A stretch of 5,066 nucleotides of DNA. Origin: JBDTCO01 sp039923495. Its GTDB lineage: Bacteria > Myxococcota_A > Polyangia > Palsa-1104. The notes under the pieces are model-generated. The model did not search any database. It was not told the origin of the DNA and was given only the letters and a program-made list of their open reading frames with translations. Below are positions 1 through 5,066 of the stretch, piece after piece. Position 1 is the stretch's first letter. Each line of letters begins with the position of its first letter. A program made the position numbers and the translations under genes. Location: the NCBI GenBank assembly GCA_039923495.1, contig JBDTCO010000265.1, forward strand, positions 1 to 5,066. Reading direction: 5' to 3'.

Positions 1-81
1 GATCGGGCCGCGGCGTGTGCTCGCGGCCTCGTACGCAGGCTCCATCGGATCGAGGTCGGGCTTACGGAGCGGTCTCGCCAT
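1..81 (-). CDS. Possible 5' end of an unrecognised gene, cut by the left edge
   Basis: Reading leftward from an ATG at 81-79, a frame of 27 codons stays open to the window edge. It encodes a hydrophilic, charged N-terminus beginning MARPLRKPDLDPMEPAYEAA. About four fifths of its codons end in G or C, as in the neighbouring genes, and it lies in the same direction as the others, after an AT-rich gap that could hold its promoter. No signal peptide or known domain is visible, and there is no good Shine-Dalgarno sequence before the ATG. The opposite strand also has an open frame here that ends with TAA at 83-85, with equal third-position GC, so a convergent plus-strand gene end is a real alternative. 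Function unknown; existence moderately uncertain. Confidence 0.4.
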   Translation of the reverse strand, partial: MARPLRKPDLDPMEPAYEAASTRRGPI

Positions 82-90
82 GTAAGCCAC

Positions 91-117
91 TGTAGGTTCG
101 TCGTACACACACCTACA
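91..117. promoter_or_regulatory. 27-bp interrupted inverted repeat in an AT-rich gap (operator or weak terminator)
   Basis: TGTAGGT at 91-97 and ACCTACA at 111-117 are perfect inverted 7-mers with a 13-base spacer. The half-site centres are 20 bp apart, close to two helical turns, as expected for a dimeric regulator. The repeat lies between the DedA stop and the possible minus-strand ATG at 81. Read on the plus strand it is followed by AATTTTT, so it could instead be a weak intrinsic terminator for a plus-strand gene ending at 85. The stem is short, only three of its seven pairs are G-C, and the loop is long, so neither reading is secure. Confidence 0.35.
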
Positions 118-141
118 AATTTTTGGATCGTCTAAATCAGA

Positions 142-810
142 TTAATTCGTGTCGAGGGTCCGCGCGTGGGCCTTGAAGGCGTGGATTCGCGAGCGAATGA
201 ACCAGACGGCTCCAGCGACGATGACGAGGCCGATGATCAGGTCGAACTTGTGGAAGTAGGGCGTGATGGCCTCGCGGTTCTCGCCGATCTTGGTGCCGAC
301 ATACGCGAGGCCGATGCACCACGGCAGCGAGCCGAGGAACGTGTAGATGTGGAAGCGCGCCTGGTTCATGCGCGCGATGCCGGCGGGCAGCGCGATGAAC
401 GTGCGCACGACGGGCAGGAGGCGCGCGGCGAAGACCACGATGGCGCCGCGCTTGTTGAACCAGCCATCGACGCGATCGAGCTCGTGCGGCGTGACGAAGA
501 AGCGGACCCAGCGCGTGTGCTCGAGGAAGGGTCGGCCGAGCTTCGCGCCGACGAAGTACGCGACGGCCGATCCGAGGTTGCAGCCGATGGCGCCGGCGAG
601 GCCGACGAGCCAGAGGTTGAGCGGGGCGTGGTTGTACTCCATCGCGATGGCCGGTACGCAGAGCGCGCCCGCGAACGGCATGATGATCTCCGACGGCAGC
701 GGGATGCACGCGGACTCGATGGCCATGAGCAGCGCAATGCCGCCGTAGCCCATCGCCAGGATGACTGCGGCCGTGTAGTGAGAGAGATGCTCGATCAGCT
801 GGGCTACCAC
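142..810 (-). CDS. DedA family (SNARE-associated/VTT domain) integral membrane protein
   Basis: A 222-residue inner-membrane protein of the DedA family, whose studied members flip or transport phospholipids and undecaprenyl phosphate and support envelope homeostasis. Family motifs are clear. The acidic re-entrant segment ESACIPLPSEIIMPFAG is at residues 32-48. A glycine-rich helix with NLGSAVAYFVGAKLG is at 78-92. The second re-entrant motif FAARLLPVVRTFIALPAG, with its two key arginines R130 and R136, is at 127-144. A hydrophobic C-terminal helix spans about 190-207, followed by a basic cytoplasmic tail. I chose the GTG at 810 because GGAGG lies six bases before it and the hydrophobic region begins soon after. 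A TTG at 864 would add 18 arginine-rich residues without a ribosome site. The gene follows the permease after 54 bases and probably shares its transcript. Substrate unknown. Confidence 0.93.
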   Translation of the reverse strand: MVAQLIEHLSHYTAAVILAMGYGGIALLMAIESACIPLPSEIIMPFAGALCVPAIAMEYNHAPLNLWLVGLAGAIGCNLGSAVAYFVGAKLGRPFLEHTRWVRFFVTPHELDRVDGWFNKRGAIVVFAARLLPVVRTFIALPAGIARMNQARFHIYTFLGSLPWCIGLAYVGTKIGENREAITPYFHKFDLIIGLVIVAGAVWFIRSRIHAFKAHARTLDTN

Positions 811-814
811 GTGA

Positions 815-832
815 CGCCTCCGTCGGAAGGCG
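815..832 (-). promoter_or_regulatory. Ribosome binding site of the DedA gene buried in a hairpin
   Basis: On the minus strand CGCCTTC (832-826), loop CGAC (825-822) and GGAGGCG (821-815) can pair over seven positions, including one G-U. The strong Shine-Dalgarno GGAGG (821-817), six bases before the GTG at 810, forms most of the right arm. The hairpin could mask the ribosome site until ribosomes finishing the permease at 865 open it. The pairing is seen in the sequence; any regulatory role is inferred. Confidence 0.45.
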
Positions 833-864
833 GACCGAATAGCAACCACGCCGGGCAAAAGCAA

Positions 865-2247
865 TCAGGGCAGTGGTGGACCGCGGAAGTGCTTCTTTGC
901 CCAGACGAGATCGACCGCGACGAGCAGCAGCACGACCACGCCGAACGTGTAGCCGGTGCGCTGGTTCGGCGGCAGCACGAAGAGCACGGTGATGACGGCG
1001 ATCCACGCGAGCGCGACCCAGCGCGTGAGCCGTGGTCGCGACAGCTTGAACGGCCCGGTCGGCAGCCAGCCTCGACGGTGCGCGCGCTCGGCTGCGATGA
1101 GCGGTAGCGCGTACGAGCCGTAGAGGCCGATGGTGCTGATCGCGACGATGACGCTGTACGCGCGTCCCCACACCGCGAGCAGGAACGACGTGGTGATGCA
1201 GATCCATACCGCGACGTGTGGCGTCTGGTAGCGCGCGCCGACCTTTGCCACCGTGGCTGCAGCCGGCACGCCGCCGTCGCGAGCGAGCGCGAACAGCATG
1301 CGCGAGTTGGACGTGACGGACGCGAGGCCGCAGCACCACATGGCGACCGCCACGATGACCATGACGAGCCGCCCCAGCGATGGCCCGAGCGCGTGCTCCA
1401 CTACGTACGCGAACCCGCCACTCGCGGCCGCTGGCAGGTCGCGTACCGACAGCGTGAGCGCGAGCAGCAGCACCCACCCCACGACCGCTGAGGACACGAC
1501 CGACGCAAGCATCCCGCGTGGTGCGGCGGTGGCGGCGTCCAGGGTCTCCTCCGCGGTGTGAGCGGACGCGTCGTAGCCCGTGAAGGTCCACTGCGCCTGC
1601 AGGAGGCCGATGAGGCACGCGTAGCCGAGCGGGTAGACGTGGCCCTCGACGGGGTTCGACGTTGCCGTCAGCAGGAACGACAGCGGCTGGTGCGGCGCGA
1701 AGACCCAGAGCAGGCCGACGATGACAAAACTCCCGACCACGTGCCACAGCGCCGAGACGTTGTTGAACAGCGCCAGCCAGCGCATGCCGACGTGGTTGAT
1801 GCTCCCGTGCATGAGCAGCACGATCCCGTAGACGGCGAGCACCGCGGTGCGACCTCCCGCGATGCCGAAGAGCGTGCACAGGAGATCGGCGAGCGCGTAG
1901 TCCACACCAGCCACCACGCCGACCTGCCCGATGAGGTTCAGCCACGCCGTGTAGTAGCCGAGCCGCGGGCCGCCGAGCAGCGACGACCAGTGGTAGAGCG
2001 CGCCCGCCGTCGGATACGCGGACGCGAGCTCGGCCAGGGGCAGCGCAACGAGCGTGGTCATGAGTGCCACGAAGGGCCAGCCCACGGTCATCTCGATGGG
2101 GCCGCCGAGCGAGAGGCCGTAGCCGTACAGCGAGACGGCGCCGGTCAGGATCGAGATGACCGAGAACGAGATGGCGAAGCTGCCGAACGCGGACATCCCG
2201 CGGTGGAGCTGCTGGCGATAGCCGAGATCCTCGAGCTCGTCCGCCAC
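865..2247 (-). CDS. APC-superfamily amino acid/polyamine-type permease
   Basis: A 460-residue inner-membrane secondary transporter with about 12 hydrophobic segments between residues 22 and 450. It resembles the amino acid/choline transporter branch (GABA-, choline- and ethanolamine-permease-like) of the APC superfamily. Evidence includes the N-terminal LGYRQQLHRGMSAFGSFAIS (8-27) running into helix 1 with the broken-helix glycine at ILTGAVSLYGYGL. The conserved GYDASAHTAEET is at 224-235, and SRMLFALARDGGVP at 315-328 is a family signature before helix 9. Substrate cannot be read from sequence; a small amino acid or amine is the family expectation. The start is a GTG; an in-frame TGA nine bases upstream rules out a longer protein. 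No good Shine-Dalgarno is present, and the start lies only 9 bases after the protease TAA, so translation is probably coupled to it. The stop is TGA. Confidence 0.92.
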   Translation of the reverse strand: MADELEDLGYRQQLHRGMSAFGSFAISFSVISILTGAVSLYGYGLSLGGPIEMTVGWPFVALMTTLVALPLAELASAYPTAGALYHWSSLLGGPRLGYYTAWLNLIGQVGVVAGVDYALADLLCTLFGIAGGRTAVLAVYGIVLLMHGSINHVGMRWLALFNNVSALWHVVGSFVIVGLLWVFAPHQPLSFLLTATSNPVEGHVYPLGYACLIGLLQAQWTFTGYDASAHTAEETLDAATAAPRGMLASVVSSAVVGWVLLLALTLSVRDLPAAASGGFAYVVEHALGPSLGRLVMVIVAVAMWCCGLASVTSNSRMLFALARDGGVPAAATVAKVGARYQTPHVAVWICITTSFLLAVWGRAYSVIVAISTIGLYGSYALPLIAAERAHRRGWLPTGPFKLSRPRLTRWVALAWIAVITVLFVLPPNQRTGYTFGVVVLLLVAVDLVWAKKHFRGPPLP

Positions 2248-2256
2248 GCGACATCA

Positions 2257-3930
2257 TTACAGAATTCCGATGATCACGAGCGCGGTGCGCACGTCGGGCT
2301 CGCAGTCGGGTGCGACGTCACGCGTGGCTGCGAGCAGCGCGTCGGCGAGCTCGAGCCAGCCGGCCTGCGTGAAGAGGTACGTGGTCATCGCGCGGTAGAA
2401 GATGCGACCGGTGAGCTCGGGGCCGAGCGCGCGCGGGCCGAGCGGTCCGCCCTCGACGAGCAGGTAGCCGAGGTGGCCGACGATCGACGCGTTGTCGTGC
2501 GTTTCGTCGTTCGTGACCTCGGAGAGCTGCGCGGGCTGGTGCGTGAGGTGTGGGTCTGCGAGATCACGGATCGCCTGGTTGCGCCGGCGCGGGTGGTAGA
2601 CGGTCTCGCCGATCTGCCAGCGGCTGCCCTCACCCGTGTCCCACGAGACGAGGCAGGCGAAGAGGTCCGCGAGGCCCTCGTCGATGGCGCCGCTGACGCC
2701 AACCGGCGAGAGCTGCGACGTGTTCGCGATGATGCCGTGCGTGTACTCGTGCGCCACCAGATCGAGAGAGGCCGCGGGCGACGTGAACAGGCGGTTGCCG
2801 TCGCCGAACACCAGCTGGGTGCCGTCGAAGAACGCGCCGCCGTAGCGCTCGCCGTAGTGGACCGTCGTACGGACGCCGCTGCCGTCGTCGAGGAAGCCCT
2901 GCCGGCCGTGCTCGCGGAAGAAGTAGTCCCACGCCTGCGCGACGTGCGCGTGCGCATCCACCGCGGCGCCCGGCGTGCCGCTCGTGGGCGCGGTATCCCA
3001 CTCGTCGGCAACGTGCGAGCGCACCTCGCTGCCCGGCAGCGCGAGCTTTCCGCCCGCGGAGAACGTGCGGCTCGGCGCGTCTCCGCCGTGCTCGCGGTCC
3101 TCGAGCCAGAAACCGACGCGCTTCTTCTCGATGACGATCGGCTTGCGGTCGCCAAAAATCCCGACCCCCGTGCCCTCCATGGTCTCCACGTGATCGATCG
3201 CCAGGAGCACGTGTGCGTCCTCCGCATCGACGATTGTCTCGAGTTGCAGCGGGCGCGCGCCGGGTGCAGCCGATACGGTCGCGGTCGTGCGCCACGCGAG
3301 GCGGGTCGGTCGCGGCGCTCCGGTGGCCAGGTCCGTCTCGACCGGAAACAGCACCAGCTCGGCCTCCGAGGTGGAGATGTCGTCGGGCGCAGCGGTCGGG
3401 CGCTGCTCGCGCGCCTCGAGCGCGGCGACGACGCGCGCACGATCGGCATCGATCGCAGGCGACGTGGAGGCTGGCACCAGCACCGGACCGTAGCGACCGT
3501 TGATGCGCACGAGCGCCCCGTCGAGGTCGAAGTGAGCGAGCAGCTCGGAGCCCCACACGGCGAGCCGCCCGTTGCGCTGCTGGAAGCGCGTGTGCGTGGT
3601 TCCATCGCCGTCGGTGCGACTCGTGACGGTGGCGAAGTCGTCGCCTGTGAGCGAGAACAGCTGCTGGTGCGCTGTGACGAACGCGCGCGCGGCACGCGCG
3701 GCGTCGTCAGGCGTGGCGGCGACGGGTGTGGTCCTGCCCTCGAGGAACGCCGGTGTACCGAGCTGCGCGTGCAGGCGGGCCTGCCACGGATGCCCGGTCT
3801 CCTGCTCGAGGGCCGCGAGCTCGCCCGGCAGAGCGTCCGGCGGCATGACCGGTACAGCGAGGGGACGACCACTGCTGCACGCAGCAGCGAGCAGCGTGAC
3901 GAAGACGAACGGCGTATCGCGTCGAACCAT
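2257..3930 (-). CDS. Thermolysin-like (M4) zinc metalloprotease, exported lipoprotein with FTP propeptide
   Basis: A 557-residue preproprotease. Residues 1-17 form a lipoprotein signal peptide ending LLAAAC, with C18 the likely lipidated residue and serine at +2, which suggests outer-membrane sorting. An FTP inhibitory prodomain lies at about 80-150 and a PepSY-like stretch at about 160-250. The mature enzyme begins near GTGVGIFGD (253-261), close to the usual M4 mature start. Zinc ligands are H394 and H398 in HEYTH, and E418 in GAIDEGLAD, exactly 20 residues after H398 as in thermolysin. E395 is the catalytic base, R455 matches Arg203 and H478 matches His231. Unusual: the positions of thermolysin Tyr157, Asn112 and Asn165 hold P409, G365 and D417, and calcium ligands E177, D185 and E187 are S429, R437 and Q439. 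The ATG at 3930 has GGAGG eight bases upstream. First gene of a probable operon behind a sigma-54 promoter. It likely digests extracellular or periplasmic protein. Confidence 0.95.
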   Translation of the reverse strand: MVRRDTPFVFVTLLAAACSSGRPLAVPVMPPDALPGELAALEQETGHPWQARLHAQLGTPAFLEGRTTPVAATPDDAARAARAFVTAHQQLFSLTGDDFATVTSRTDGDGTTHTRFQQRNGRLAVWGSELLAHFDLDGALVRINGRYGPVLVPASTSPAIDADRARVVAALEAREQRPTAAPDDISTSEAELVLFPVETDLATGAPRPTRLAWRTTATVSAAPGARPLQLETIVDAEDAHVLLAIDHVETMEGTGVGIFGDRKPIVIEKKRVGFWLEDREHGGDAPSRTFSAGGKLALPGSEVRSHVADEWDTAPTSGTPGAAVDAHAHVAQAWDYFFREHGRQGFLDDGSGVRTTVHYGERYGGAFFDGTQLVFGDGNRLFTSPAASLDLVAHEYTHGIIANTSQLSPVGVSGAIDEGLADLFACLVSWDTGEGSRWQIGETVYHPRRRNQAIRDLADPHLTHQPAQLSEVTNDETHDNASIVGHLGYLLVEGGPLGPRALGPELTGRIFYRAMTTYLFTQAGWLELADALLAATRDVAPDCEPDVRTALVIIGIL

Positions 3931-3938
3931 GATGAGTA

Positions 3939-3943
3939 CCTCC
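3939..3943 (-). promoter_or_regulatory. Ribosome binding site of the M4 protease gene
   Basis: GGAGG on the minus strand is followed by the 8-base spacer TACTCATC and then the ATG at 3930. This supports the chosen protease start, which also places the lipoprotein signal peptide at the very N-terminus. Confidence 0.8.
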
Positions 3944-3974
3944 GGCCACCGGGATTGATGGCAGACGGCGTCTC

Positions 3975-3990
3975 AGCAGCGACGGTGCCA
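3975..3990 (-). promoter_or_regulatory. Sigma-54 (-24/-12) promoter for the protease operon
   Basis: The minus strand reads TGGCACCGTCGCTGCT from 3990 to 3975. The known sigma-54 consensus is TGGCAC, five variable bases, then TTGCW; this site differs in the first T of the -12 element (CTGC). The invariant GG (3989-3988) and GC (3977-3976) have the required spacing. Transcription would start near 3964, leaving a leader of about 34 bases that contains the GGAGG. Tandem palindromes centred about 86 and 107 bases upstream of that start fit an enhancer-binding activator, which sigma-54 promoters need. No convincing sigma-70 elements were seen in the gap. Confidence 0.65.
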
Positions 3991-4042
3991 CCTGCCGCGA
4001 CGAGGAGATCCAGCGGGTTGCGACGCGATCGAACTCGGCCCC

Positions 4043-4078
4043 GTCCGGCAGCCGGATCGACGTGTCCGGCAACCGGAC
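4043..4078 (-). promoter_or_regulatory. Two tandem palindromes 21 bp apart, probable activator (UAS) sites
   Basis: On the plus strand GTCCGGCAGCCGGAT (4043-4057) and GTCCGGCAACCGGAC (4064-4078) match at 13 of 15 positions. Each is a palindrome around a 3-base centre: TCCGG-CAG-CCGGA, and GTCCGG-CAA-CCGGAC, which is perfect over six pairs. Their centres, 4050 and 4071, are 21 bp apart, two turns of the helix, so two dimers would sit on the same face. The position upstream of the -24/-12 element is typical for sigma-54 enhancer sites. The binding protein is not in this window. The unit is also a multiple of three bases, so a 7-codon repeat in a vanished gene cannot be fully excluded. Confidence 0.6.
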
Positions 4079-4236
4079 GTGTCCTACGCCTACGCCTCGA
4101 TCTTCTGGCAGGAGGCGCGGGTGCGTTCCATCGAGGTATGTCCCGAGGCCAGCCATTTCAGCGACGTCACCCCACTGCGAATTTCAGTGTGGCCTGACCT
4201 GAGCGCGCCCGACCCGTCGGCGGACGGAGCACAGCT
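4079..4236. other. Rest of the gap between the GFA gene and the upstream palindromes
   Basis: Together with 3931-4078 this makes a 306-base stretch without a confident gene. Immediately after the GFA stop, CCGTC (4227-4223) and GACGG (4218-4214) could form a 5-bp hairpin on the minus strand, but no T-run follows, so it is not a convincing terminator. CACTG and CAGTG (4173-4177, 4185-4189) form a minor interrupted palindrome. A plus-strand frame without a good start runs from before 4079 to a TAA at 4238-4240; see the findings. Nothing else was recognised. Confidence 0.5.
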
Positions 4237-4692
4237 TTAACCGGCCGCAGCGGCAAGCCGCTCCTTGCGCTCCGGCGATAGCTCCACGCCCATGCCGTGC
4301 TCGGGCAGCGCCTCGAACCGCGGGACACCCTCGGGGATGACGACCCACGGGTGCTTGCTGCGGACGAAGAAGTGGGCGTCGGGTGACAGGCGCTCGCCCG
4401 CATCCAGCGTGCCGACGCGGACGAAGCGCAGGCCGTGGCCGAGCTTCGTGTGGTCGGCCCACAGCAGCGAGAAGCAGGTGCCGCAGCGCCAGGCGCGGGC
4501 GCCGTCGCGTTGCAGCTCCACGGGTCGGCCGCGGACGAGCTGAACGCGGGCCGTCTCGATCATCGCGTTGACCGCGAACGCCGAGCCCGTGATGCGCTGG
4601 CAGTCGCGGCAGTGACAGCAGTTCACGACGATGGGGTCGCTGGTCAGCCGGAAGCGAACCGCGCCGCACTCGCAGCCCCCCTCAGGTGTCAT
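4237..4692 (-). CDS. GFA family (glutathione-dependent formaldehyde-activating enzyme-like) zinc protein
   Basis: A 151-residue cytoplasmic protein of the GFA/CENP-V fold. All seven family cysteines are present in order: C7 and C9 in GGCECGAVRF, C26, C28 and C31 in CCHCRDCQR, and C70 and C73 in CGTC. The C31-C70 gap of 39 residues matches the family prototype as I recall it. The C-terminal signature HFFVRSKHPW lies at 107-116. Prototype Gfa was described as assisting formaldehyde addition to glutathione, but most family members are uncharacterised zinc proteins, so the specific reaction should not be assumed. The ATG at 4692 overlaps the upstream TGA as ATGA and lacks its own Shine-Dalgarno, which indicates translational coupling to the reductase gene. 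Length is typical. The stop is TAA. Confidence 0.92.
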   Translation of the reverse strand: MTPEGGCECGAVRFRLTSDPIVVNCCHCRDCQRITGSAFAVNAMIETARVQLVRGRPVELQRDGARAWRCGTCFSLLWADHTKLGHGLRFVRVGTLDAGERLSPDAHFFVRSKHPWVVIPEGVPRFEALPEHGMGVELSPERKERLAAAAG

Positions 4693-5066
4693 GCGCCGCG
4701 CGCGAGCACCACGTGCGTCGCGTGCTCCGTGGCCTCGTGCGACCTCACCGAGAAGCCGAGCGCGGGCAGGTCGATGCCAGTCAGGAGATGCTCGCCGCGG
4801 CCGAGCGCGACCGGCGCCACCGCGAGGTGCAGCTCGTCGATGTGTCCGGCGAGCAGGTACTGGCGCACCGTCGCGACGCCGCCGCCGATCTTCACATCGA
4901 GGCTCCCGGCCGCTGCGCGCGCCTGGCGGAGCGCCGACTCGATGCCGTCGGTCACGAAGTGGAACGTCGTGCCCGTCAGCTCGAGCGGTGGGCGGGCATG
5001 GTGCGTGAGCACGAACGTGGGTGCATGGTACGGCGGCTCGTCACCCCACCATCCGCGCCAGGTTTC
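4689..5066 (-). CDS. RibD C-terminal/dihydrofolate-reductase-family protein, N-terminus outside window
   Basis: The last 125 codons of a cytoplasmic NAD(P)H-dependent reductase-fold protein (RibD C-terminal domain family, YyaP/YwjB-like). The frame is open to the right edge, so the true start lies beyond the window; a GTG at 5012 lies inside the domain and is not the start. The visible part begins with the W-rich WRGWWGDEPPYHAP segment, then FVLTHH, GTTFHFVTDGIESAL, the glycine-rich cofactor-binding stretch VKIGGGVATVRQYLLAG (58-74), and IDELHLAVAPVALGRGEHL (77-95). All are typical of the family. Substrate is unknown for most such proteins; there is no sign of true folate or riboflavin synthesis context. 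It ends in TGA overlapping the GFA ATG, so the two genes form a small operon. Confidence 0.92.
   Translation of the reverse strand, partial: ETWRGWWGDEPPYHAPTFVLTHHARPPLELTGTTFHFVTDGIESALRQARAAAGSLDVKIGGGVATVRQYLLAGHIDELHLAVAPVALGRGEHLLTGIDLPALGFSVRSHEATEHATHVVLARGA

Noticed and set aside
2..85. Plus-strand gene end with TAA at 83-85 followed by a hairpin and T-run
   Set aside because: Not excluded, but the 28 visible codons show no motif and the terminator stem is weak; the minus-strand ATG frame has the same third-position GC and matches the direction of all other genes.
811..864. TTG start for the DedA protein at 864
   Set aside because: It would add 18 mostly basic residues with no ribosome site, whereas the GTG at 810 has GGAGG at ideal spacing.
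137..2257. Minus-strand open frame of 706 codons spanning both the permease and DedA genes
   Set aside because: It is an off-frame shadow rich in R, A and H with no recognisable domain, and it crosses two well-supported genes.
3707..4156. Minus-strand 149-codon frame covering the regulatory gap and protease N-terminus
   Set aside because: It overlaps the protease signal peptide and prodomain in another frame, has no Shine-Dalgarno and shows no domain.
4173..4189. Interrupted palindrome CACTG-N7-CAGTG
   Set aside because: Only 5 bp per arm, single copy and far from any promoter element; expected by chance at this scale.
1558..4197. Plus-strand open frame of 879 codons antisense to the permease and protease
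   Set aside because: It is a GC-rich shadow: the product is dominated by R, A, E, D and V without motifs, while the opposite strand carries clear APC and M4 signatures over the same bases.
4214..4227. Hairpin CCGTC-CGCC-GACGG just after the GFA stop
   Set aside because: Stem of five pairs with no T-run on the minus strand, so it is not a credible intrinsic terminator.
4689..5012. GTG at 5012 as the start of the reductase-family gene
   Set aside because: The reading frame stays open to the window edge and upstream residues (WRGWWGDEPPYHAP) belong to the conserved domain, so the real start is outside.

Overview
The window is G+C-rich throughout (roughly two thirds by eye, with G/C strongly favoured at third codon positions). 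All well-supported genes lie on the minus strand, so the biological order runs from high to low coordinates. High GC, GTG starts, a predicted outer-membrane-type lipoprotein signal and a good sigma-54 promoter with tandem upstream palindromes suggest a Gram-negative soil- or water-type bacterium. Myxococcota/Deltaproteobacteria-like is my guess, but nothing here fixes the taxon.

Layout from right to left. (1) At 5066-4237 there are two overlapping genes: the C-terminal part of a RibD/DHFR-fold reductase, cut by the window edge, and a GFA-family zinc protein whose ATG overlaps the reductase stop as ATGA. (2) At 4236-3931 there is a 306-base regulatory gap. It holds two near-identical 15-bp palindromes exactly 21 bp apart, then a near-consensus -24/-12 (sigma-54) promoter, then a clean GGAGG ribosome site. 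(3) At 3930-142 there is a probable three-gene operon: a secreted, lipid-anchored thermolysin-like (M4) metalloprotease; a 12-TM APC-superfamily amino acid/polyamine-type permease starting 9 bases after it; and, 54 bases further on, a DedA-family membrane protein whose ribosome site lies inside a hairpin. (4) At 141-1 there is an AT-rich gap with a 27-bp interrupted inverted repeat, then a possible new minus-strand gene cut by the left edge.

The most coherent reading is a peptide or amino-acid acquisition unit. An exported protease digests protein outside the cytoplasm and a permease imports amino acids or amines, both switched on by a sigma-54 activator binding the tandem palindromes. The DedA protein (lipid flippase family) may support envelope upkeep or simply ride in the operon. 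The protease keeps the zinc and catalytic core but has several unusual substitutions around the active site and at the thermolysin calcium sites. No RNA genes, mobile elements or CRISPR arrays were seen.
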